Origin: Oceanobacter sp045430275
GTDB taxonomy: Bacteria; Pseudomonadota; Gammaproteobacteria; Pseudomonadales; Oceanobacteraceae
DNA length: 64,000 nt
Assembly (NCBI GenBank): GCA_045430275.1
Contig: JAILXU010000010.1
Coordinates: forward strand, 109,960-173,959
Direction: 5' to 3'
In this document: one piece after another, positions 58,717-64,000 of the stretch
Layout: every line of letters starts with the position of its first letter
Numbering within the stretch: position 1 is the first letter of the stretch
Translations under genes and position numbers: made by a program
The notes under the pieces: generated by a model
The model's input: the letters and a program-made list of their open reading frames with translations, nothing else
Database searches by the model: none
What the model was told of the DNA's origin: nothing

Positions 58717-60027
58717 TTATGAAGAAGCTGCCATGTACTCACGACGTTGCTCTTCACCCTTGATGTAGTTGATCCACTGCTTCGCTGTTTTGCTGGCACG
58801 GTCGTATTTCCCCGCTCTGGCAAAGGTCGCTTTGGCGGAAGACAAGTCATCCAGATTAAACAGCACCAGGCCTTTCAGAATCAGAGCCGTATGTGTCTGC
58901 TTCAGCTTGCCCGACTTCAGCGCACGATTCACATTGGTCAGTGCCAGTTTCCATTCCTGACGCTCGGTGTGGATCTGTGCCAGCTTGAAGTAGTCAGAAC
59001 CTTTTCCTGACAGCTCAGCCGCCTTGGTCATCACCACAATGGCCTTGTCGTACTCTTTGGCAATCATCCAGGCATCACCCAACAAAGACATGTTACGAGC
59101 ATCTTCCTTGATTTTGCCTTTCGCCATACCCGATTCCAGTAAATACGCCGCCTTGTAGGGAATTTCCATTCCCAGCAGTGCCTGAGCGAAGTTCACCAAC
59201 TCGGATTCCTTGGTCAACATACCCTGCTCAAATGCCGTTTCCAGAGTCGCCAGTTCACGCTTGGGTTGACCCAGCTCGCTGTAAACCGCCGCTAACTGAA
59301 CCCAGTATTGCGACTTGGGATACAAGGTCGCCAGATCTTGCAGACAACGCGCCAGATTCTTGAAGTCCTTGTTCTGGTAGTACACTGCCCGCTCCAGCAT
59401 CAACCAGTTTTCACGTGGTTTTTTGCCTTGCTGCTTGGTCATGGCAATGGCTTTCTTCACGTCTGGCAACGCTTTCTTGTAGTTCTTGATCTGAAAGTAA
59501 ACCTGGGCGCGCAACACATAGGCTTCGCTGCCTGGCTTTTCGACCATACCAAACCACTGATTCAACGGTTTCAGAGCCGCCTTGTAGTTTTCCTGTATCA
59601 GGTACAACTTGGCCAAACTGTAAAGCGTGGTTTGCTGCAGGCTTTCCGGGATGTTCTTGGTTGCCAAGACGCCCTCGTAAGCTCTGGCAGCGCTTTTGTA
59701 CTTTTCCTGATTGAAATAGACGTACGCATACATGTTGTGCGTCATCGCTTTCTCATAGGAATTACGTTTGCGCTTTTCCAGTGCTTTCAGCGCACCAATC
59801 GCCTCACCGTATTTCTTTTCATCCGCCAGAGCACGAGCGGCATCCAGCTTTTTGAAAATTTTGGGACGCAAGGTCGCGCTGCGCTTGACCCGGCGTTTTT
59901 TCTTTTGTTGCTCGCCAGACTGAGCGCTTTCTTCCGCCGCCTGAACCGGGGCAACTGCTCCCGGTAGCGCCGAAGACAAGGCAAATGCCAGCACGCCAGC
60001 ACCCAGCAATGTCAGGTGTTTTTTCAT
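58717..60027 (-). CDS. Exported TPR protein of the TonB2-type operon
   Basis: The 436-residue product has a signal peptide (MKKHLTLLGAGVLAFALSSA, cleavage near PVQA-AEE), a short basic linker (KKKRRVKRS) and about eight TPR units (for example EKAMTHNMYAYVYFNQEKYKSAARAYEGVL and TTLYSLAKLYLIQENYKAALKPL). Homologous TPR proteins close TonB2-type operons of Vibrio and other marine bacteria and may help assemble the system. ATG at 60027 is chosen because GGAGG lies eight bases upstream, overlapping a possible GTG at 60036. Confidence 0.85.
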   Translation of the reverse strand: MKKHLTLLGAGVLAFALSSALPGAVAPVQAAEESAQSGEQQKKKRRVKRSATLRPKIFKKLDAARALADEKKYGEAIGALKALEKRKRNSYEKAMTHNMYAYVYFNQEKYKSAARAYEGVLATKNIPESLQQTTLYSLAKLYLIQENYKAALKPLNQWFGMVEKPGSEAYVLRAQVYFQIKNYKKALPDVKKAIAMTKQQGKKPRENWLMLERAVYYQNKDFKNLARCLQDLATLYPKSQYWVQLAAVYSELGQPKRELATLETAFEQGMLTKESELVNFAQALLGMEIPYKAAYLLESGMAKGKIKEDARNMSLLGDAWMIAKEYDKAIVVMTKAAELSGKGSDYFKLAQIHTERQEWKLALTNVNRALKSGKLKQTHTALILKGLVLFNLDDLSSAKATFARAGKYDRASKTAKQWINYIKGEEQRREYMAASS

Positions 60028-60032
60028 ATCGA

Positions 60033-60665
60033 TCACCTCCGCTTGCCGTTCTTTTCAAGCTCAAAACGAATAATGTTGCGCACGCCCTTCACTTCAACGG
60101 GTTTGCCATTTTCTACTTTAGGCTTGTACTTGAACTTTTTCACTGCAGCCATCGCTTCTCTGTTAAAGATATTGGGCGGATCAGCTTCAATGACTTTCGG
60201 ATCAACCACTGTCCCCAAGGCAGTGACAGTAAACTCAACAACTACATAACCTTCGATGCCCTTTTGGGCAGCACGGCGAGGGTAATTAGGTGCGACCTTA
60301 ACAATCGGTAAAAATTCACCATCTCCCGAACCACCGGACAAACCGGCATCCACAGACAGATTGGCTCCCAAATCAAAGCCGCCTACATCAAAGCCTTCTG
60401 TTGATGCTTTGGCAACATCCGGCTTGGGCATGTCAGGCTTGGGAGGCTCTTTTGGCGCAACAGGCGGCTTACGCGGCTTGCGATCCTTGGTTTGAACATC
60501 GTCATCCGGTTGAGTCATGACAAAGTTTTCGATGCGACCCATGTCGCCCTCATTGAGGACAGAGCCACCACTGCTGATCAGGCTCTGCATCATCCAAAAC
60601 ACCGCGAACGTCGCAACCGCTGCAACAGCCAGTGCCAGACCAAAGCGTAGCAGGGTTGAAACCAT
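60033..60665 (-). CDS. tonB: TonB-family energy transducer (TonB2-like)
   Basis: TonB links inner-membrane proton motive force to outer-membrane receptors. The 210-residue product has one N-terminal membrane helix (about residues 7-30), a Pro/Lys-rich periplasmic spacer (KPRKPPVAPKEPPKPDMPKP) and a C-terminal TonB domain (PIVKVAPNYPRRAAQKGIEGYVVVEFTV, then FKYKPKVENGKPV). It is short, like Vibrio TonB2. It follows exbD after two bases. Confidence 0.94.
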   Translation of the reverse strand: MVSTLLRFGLALAVAAVATFAVFWMMQSLISSGGSVLNEGDMGRIENFVMTQPDDDVQTKDRKPRKPPVAPKEPPKPDMPKPDVAKASTEGFDVGGFDLGANLSVDAGLSGGSGDGEFLPIVKVAPNYPRRAAQKGIEGYVVVEFTVTALGTVVDPKVIEADPPNIFNREAMAAVKKFKYKPKVENGKPVEVKGVRNIIRFELEKNGKRR

Positions 60666-60667
60666 GA

Positions 60668-61078
60668 TTAGTGCCCCTCTGTGGCCAGAGAAACGTCATA
60701 CACGCCTGCGGCTCGCGCAGCATCCATCACGGCAACCAACTGCTTGGTCTTCGCTTCTTCATCTGCCTGAATCACAACCGTGCCTTGTGGGTTTTCAGCG
60801 TGCATACGTTCAATATTGGCACGTACCTGGCTTTCGTCCACTCGACGCTTGTTGATCCAGATCTCGCCAGTATCACTGATCGCAATCAGGATATTGGCGC
60901 GAGGCTTGGCATTGGACGTGCTGGCATCCGGGCGATTCACCTCAATACCAGACTCTTTTACAAACGAAGCCGTCACAATGAAGAAGATCAGCATAATGAA
61001 CACCACATCCAGCATGGGAGTGATGTCGATTTCGCCGTCCTCGGCTTCGGGGGTCATATTTGAAAAACCGCGTCTCAT
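60668..61078 (-). CDS. exbD: ExbD-family proton channel subunit
   Basis: The 136-residue product has one membrane helix with the essential Asp in ITPMLDVVFIMLIFFIVTASF (Asp at about residue 24) and a periplasmic domain. It pairs with ExbB to energise TonB. Located between exbB and tonB; gaps are 17 and two bases. Confidence 0.95.
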   Translation of the reverse strand: MRRGFSNMTPEAEDGEIDITPMLDVVFIMLIFFIVTASFVKESGIEVNRPDASTSNAKPRANILIAISDTGEIWINKRRVDESQVRANIERMHAENPQGTVVIQADEEAKTKQLVAVMDAARAAGVYDVSLATEGH

Positions 61079-61095
61079 AGCAATCTTCTCTTGAA

Positions 61096-61617
61096 TTAGT
61101 GATCGAAGGTCAACTTGTCTTCGAGGTGGATTTGCTCACGCTTGACATAGCGTTCCAGTAACGACTGGGCAAAGACACCTGTCAACGCACCAACCATCCC
61201 GGCCATTGTCGGGATTGTGGCTTTGGAAATACCAGAGGCCATCGCTTTTGGAGAGCCATTCCCCAGAAAAGCCATTACATCGAATACTTCAATCATGCCA
61301 GTAACAGTACCAAGCAAGCCAAACAGAGGAGCAAGACCAATCAACATTTTGATGGTGCTCATATTGCCACGCAGTGCAATAGTGAGCTGGCTTAGTAAAT
61401 CCTGTCGAATCTGGTGAGCATGCCAGGAATTGCGTTCAGGGCGAGCTTCCCATTCGTCCACAGCGGTTTTAACCAGCTTGCGATGAACAAATATGAAGTA
61501 GCCGACGCGTTCCAGCACCAGAAGCCACAGGATCAGAATCAGGCCAAAGATGGCGTAGAGGACATCGCCTCCACGCTCCATGAACAGATATACCGGTTCG
61601 TATAATTCACCGAACAT
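61096..61617 (-). CDS. exbB: ExbB-family proton channel subunit
   Basis: The 173-residue MotA/TolQ/ExbB-domain protein has three membrane helices; the conserved GLAPLFGLLGTVTGMIEVFDVMA and KATIPTMAGMVGALTGVFAQSLL segments line the channel. It is short, as in TonB2 systems, and follows ttpC by five bases. Together with ExbD it forms the stator-like motor. Confidence 0.94.
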   Translation of the reverse strand: MFGELYEPVYLFMERGGDVLYAIFGLILILWLLVLERVGYFIFVHRKLVKTAVDEWEARPERNSWHAHQIRQDLLSQLTIALRGNMSTIKMLIGLAPLFGLLGTVTGMIEVFDVMAFLGNGSPKAMASGISKATIPTMAGMVGALTGVFAQSLLERYVKREQIHLEDKLTFDH

Positions 61618-61622
61618 ATCAG

Positions 61623-62996
61623 TTACGCCGCTTTAGCCGCTGCTTGTTCGGACTGACGCGCAAGAATGCCGGTTGCGCGCTCTTCCAGAATCATCATCAG
61701 CTCACGAGAACGGTTGTTCGTCAGGGTGTGCAGGAACACACAAGGAATGGCTGCAACCAGACCCAGAACCGTTGTCACCAATGCCTGAGAGATACCACCC
61801 GCCATCAGTTTTGGATCGCCAGTACCAAACAGGGACATGGTTTCAAACACGTCGATCATACCGGTTACCGTACCCAACAGACCCAGCAGAGGGGCAACAA
61901 CCGAGATGATTTTGATCCAGCCAATACCACGAGTCAGTTTTGGAATTTCAGCCGAGATAGCTTCGCCCAGGTGCAGTTCCAGCGTTTCGATGTCAGCGTC
62001 CTTGTTGGACTGGAACACCGCCATCACACGACCCAGAGCGTTGTTCTCCAGAGGTGTATCCGATGCAATCTGCTTCTTGATCTTGGCCGCTTCCACGTTC
62101 AGAACAATCATACGGAATACCGCCAGCAGGATACCAATAGCACCCAGTGCAATGATGATGTAACCCACGGTGCCACCCTGGTTAACACGATCTTCCAGTT
62201 CTGGAGACTGACCCATGATTTTCAGCAATTGACCACGGGAAGGATCGATCCAGAAACCGGTCAGCGTGGTGCCAGAAGCGCTTTCCAGTTCAGCGGCTGG
62301 CGTGTTGTAACGAGAGCCAGGCTGCTTGTCGAGTTCAACCAGACGACCTGCTTCCAGATCCCAGTTAACGTAGTTGCCACCGGATACCGCGTTGAAGCCA
62401 CCGATGCGGACAACGTCTTTGGTGACGGTTTCACCGCTTGGCATCACAACTTCAGTATTGAAGCTGGAAACACGACCACTGAAGGTCATTTCACGCTGCA
62501 TTTCAAACCACAGGCGTTCCAGTTGCTCAATCGAAGGCAGTTCAGAAGAAGAACCGGCTTTAATGATCAGTTCACGCAGGAACTCTTCACGACCAGGCAG
62601 TTCAGCACTGATCACAGAACCTTCAAAGACAGACTTGGTGTCACCAGCAACCTGTTGCAGCACACCGAACAGCTCTTTCAGGCTGCCCATGCGCTCAGTC
62701 AGGCGCTCTTGCTCTTCAGCAATTTTGGTTTCGTTGGTCTGGAACAGCTTCTCTTTACGAGCACTGGCGTTTTCCAGATCTGTACGCTGCTTGCGAGCAC
62801 TGGCCAGCATGGCCTTTTGCTCTTTTTCAGACTGATTGAAACGCTTCAGGCGCTCACGGAATTCGCGATTGTCACGAGCCTGACCCTGTTGAACCAGTTT
62901 CAACAGTTCATCAACAGAGACGGTATCAGCAGCTTGAGCGGTAGAGTGAACACCCAGCGCCACAACAGCGGCCAGGAAAATAGCCTTGAGTTTCAT
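61623..62996 (-). CDS. ttpC: TtpC-like MotA/TolQ/ExbB-domain protein with periplasmic extension
   Basis: TtpC is an extra ExbB-like component required by the Vibrio TonB2 system. The 457-residue product has a signal peptide (ending STAQA), a coiled-coil region (about residues 30-125; FRERLKRFNQSEKEQKAMLASARKQR and similar), a globular periplasmic part, then three membrane helices and the MotA/TolQ domain (about 275-440; APLLGLLGTVTGMIDVFETMS and TTVLGLVAAIPCVF). The long N-terminal extension separates it from the 173-residue ExbB next to it. Its ATG overlaps the DUF3450 stop (TAATG). Confidence 0.92.
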   Translation of the reverse strand: MKLKAIFLAAVVALGVHSTAQAADTVSVDELLKLVQQGQARDNREFRERLKRFNQSEKEQKAMLASARKQRTDLENASARKEKLFQTNETKIAEEQERLTERMGSLKELFGVLQQVAGDTKSVFEGSVISAELPGREEFLRELIIKAGSSSELPSIEQLERLWFEMQREMTFSGRVSSFNTEVVMPSGETVTKDVVRIGGFNAVSGGNYVNWDLEAGRLVELDKQPGSRYNTPAAELESASGTTLTGFWIDPSRGQLLKIMGQSPELEDRVNQGGTVGYIIIALGAIGILLAVFRMIVLNVEAAKIKKQIASDTPLENNALGRVMAVFQSNKDADIETLELHLGEAISAEIPKLTRGIGWIKIISVVAPLLGLLGTVTGMIDVFETMSLFGTGDPKLMAGGISQALVTTVLGLVAAIPCVFLHTLTNNRSRELMMILEERATGILARQSEQAAAKAA

Positions 62997-63760
62997 TATT
63001 TCGCCTCCTGTGGTGCTGCGACGGGTACTTTAATCAGATCAGGAGCGGCCTGCTCACGGGCAATACGAATGCCAGCCATGATCTTGCTTTTATAGGACGG
63101 GTCCAGAGATTCCCAGGACTTGCTGGCGGTGTTGTAAACACCCAGCTCATTACCATCCAGAGACTGATACACCAGGGAGATACGACCAACGCGCAGGAAG
63201 TCCACTTCACGGCCTTCCAGGTTGCCACGGTAGGACTCGATGGTGCGACCGTAATCAATTTCAGCCTGATACGCTGCCATCACCTTGCGGTACTTCTCGG
63301 CAACGGTGACATCAGAACGGCCCATCAGCTTCTGCAGGCCTTCAACACGCTTGGCGCGCTCTTCTTTCTTGAAAGGCACATCAGCGCTGACAAATTGATC
63401 AATAGAATCGATCATGCGCAGCATCAGGGGAGTGATTTGACGCTCAACCAGGGTAACCTGCTCAATACTGGACGTGATGGCTTTCAGCTCTTTATCCTGA
63501 GCCGAGAGCTGCTTGTCCAGTTGCTGGTTATACACTTCCAGCCCCTCGACTTCTTTCACGACACCGCGATATTCACGCTCGGCGGCACGAATACCACTGT
63601 CAATATCATCAATTTTTTGCTGAGACTGCTGTGCCTTGCTGGCACGCGCTACCCCTTTGTCCAGAGCCGTATTGACGTCGGCGGCCTGAGCCCCGAAGAC
63701 CACACCAGCACCGAGAATGGCTGCGGCCAGAATGTTTCGAGTTCGCAGTTGCGTTGGCAT
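62996..63760 (-). CDS. DUF3450 periplasmic coiled-coil protein
   Basis: The 254-residue product has a signal peptide (residues 1-27, ending GAQA) and a long coiled-coil (about 40-110), followed by the conserved LPFKKEER-like segment VPFKKEERAKRVEGLQKLM and VGRISLVYQSLDGNELGVYN. DUF3450 proteins head TonB2-type operons and probably assemble with TtpC in the periplasm. It is the first gene of the six-gene operon; the ribosome site (GGTAAAAG) is weak. Confidence 0.9.
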   Translation of the reverse strand: MPTQLRTRNILAAAILGAGVVFGAQAADVNTALDKGVARASKAQQSQQKIDDIDSGIRAAEREYRGVVKEVEGLEVYNQQLDKQLSAQDKELKAITSSIEQVTLVERQITPLMLRMIDSIDQFVSADVPFKKEERAKRVEGLQKLMGRSDVTVAEKYRKVMAAYQAEIDYGRTIESYRGNLEGREVDFLRVGRISLVYQSLDGNELGVYNTASKSWESLDPSYKSKIMAGIRIAREQAAPDLIKVPVAAPQEAK

Positions 63761-63838
63761 ATCTTTTACCCGTTTTAAAGCGTGAATTCCTGCCTAAAAG
63801 CAGGTCCCCCAATTTGAATGGGAACAGTACTCAAGGCC

Positions 63839-63856
63839 TGTGACATTTTTGTTACA
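63839..63856. promoter_or_regulatory. Inverted repeat upstream of the DUF3450-ttpC operon
   Basis: TGTGAC (63839-63844) and GTTACA (63851-63856) form a near-symmetric pair with a six-base AT spacer, 79 bases upstream of the operon start. It resembles a regulator site; the half-site spacing does not fit CRP. No Fur box was seen. Confidence 0.3.
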
Positions 63857-63950
63857 ACAATTTACCGTTTAAAAGCCGTGAGAGGAAAGGGAGAAAAAAG
63901 AGAGGAGAGACAGGAGAAAAGGTTCCAACAAAAACGGCCCCATGAGGGTA

Positions 63951-63979
63951 ATGCCGATCAGTTAAGCACTGATCGGCAT
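63951..63979 (+). terminator. Perfect 12-bp hairpin near the window end
   Basis: ATGCCGATCAGT (63951-63962) pairs exactly with ACTGATCGGCAT (63968-63979) around a TAAGC loop, and is followed by CCTTTTCG. It looks like a rho-independent terminator for a plus-strand transcript, but no plus-strand gene lies before it. It may belong to a small RNA, to a minus-strand gene beyond the window, or to the edge of a mobile element. Confidence 0.5.
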
Positions 63980-64000
63980 CCTTTTCGTCTGGTCGGATAC

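Noticed and set aside
61644..63095. A 483-codon plus-strand open frame
   Set aside because: It is antisense to ttpC, which has clear domains, signal peptide and operon context. Its product is rich in His, Gln, Asn and Thr, as expected for a complementary frame of a gene with strong codon bias.
63839..63856. A CRP/Vfr site before the DUF3450 operon
   Set aside because: The TGTGA and TCACA-like halves are eight bases apart in the needed register instead of six, so it does not fit the CRP consensus.
1..64000. CRISPR array, tRNA, rRNA, prophage or complete insertion sequence
   Set aside because: I looked for regularly spaced repeats, clover-leaf arms, transposase or integrase motifs and phage genes in the gaps and frames and found none.

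Overview
This is a 64 kb stretch of a gammaproteobacterial chromosome. Gene density is high, no rRNA, tRNA, CRISPR array or complete insertion sequence was seen, and almost every gene has a clear housekeeping family. Gene order follows the Pseudomonas/Oceanospirillales pattern: degS/algW-hisC-hisD-hisG-murA-ibaG-mlaBCDEF facing yrbG-kdsD-lptCAB-rpoN-ptsN-rapZ-ptsO, and proA-nadD-rsfS-rlmH-mrdA-rodA-mltB-rlpA. A Vibrio-type second TonB operon, ANR/FNR-type boxes and many small families typical of marine gammaproteobacteria point to an aerobic, facultatively microaerobic, probably marine organism near the Oceanospirillales. That placement is an inference from gene order and protein appearance, not from a search.

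Layout. 1-5.7 kb: 5' part of eno, pyrG, an EamA transporter, an old-yellow-enzyme reductase and a Nif3-like protein. 5.8-15 kb: DegS-type protease, then (minus strand) the histidine genes, murA, ibaG and the Mla phospholipid-transport operon. 15.3-25.3 kb (plus strand): yrbG, kdsD, the Lpt export genes, rpoN with the nitrogen-PTS genes, mgtE, darP, trxC and a DUF465 gene. 25.3-28.5 kb (minus): lipA-lipB-ybeD-dacC. 28.6-33.6 kb: accessory genes, including two adjacent membrane proteins with degenerate GGDEF domains. 33.7-41.2 kb (plus): proA through the elongasome genes to rlpA. 41.4-47.4 kb: a 39-residue CcoM-like membrane peptide behind two perfect FNR/ANR boxes, a TPR plus outer-membrane barrel protein, a FecR-domain protein, and a convergent CHASE2 adenylate cyclase. 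47.4-54.5 kb: two paralogous GT4 glycosyltransferases, an orphan GAF-like/Fis-HTH regulator, CBS, DUF4404, DUF2788 and unknown small proteins, an LhgO-like oxidase and a PAP2 phosphatase. 54.7-56.8 kb: HopJ-family gene and minCDE. 56.9-58.6 kb: AcuI-like reductase with a TetR regulator. 58.7-63.8 kb (minus): DUF3450-ttpC-exbB-exbD-tonB-TPR operon.

Functionally the window is dominated by envelope biology: phospholipid transport (Mla), LPS export (Lpt, KdsD), peptidoglycan synthesis and remodelling (MurA, PBP2, RodA, MltB, RlpA, DacC), division-site placement (Min), envelope stress (DegS) and energised outer-membrane uptake (TonB2-type). The least explained part is 41.4-47.4 kb. There the TPR-barrel protein looks like a Slam/DUF560 (type XI) translocator, next to a FecR protein with a C-terminal beta-rich domain as possible cargo, and a CHASE2 cyclase that could add cAMP signalling. 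Other oddities are a tandem duplication of the kdsD start that creates a nine-codon leader ORF, a 107-bp imperfect inverted-repeat element between hisD and hisC, the absence of kdsC and hpf from their usual places, and the split and inversion of the lip/dac block relative to the rod/rlpA block.
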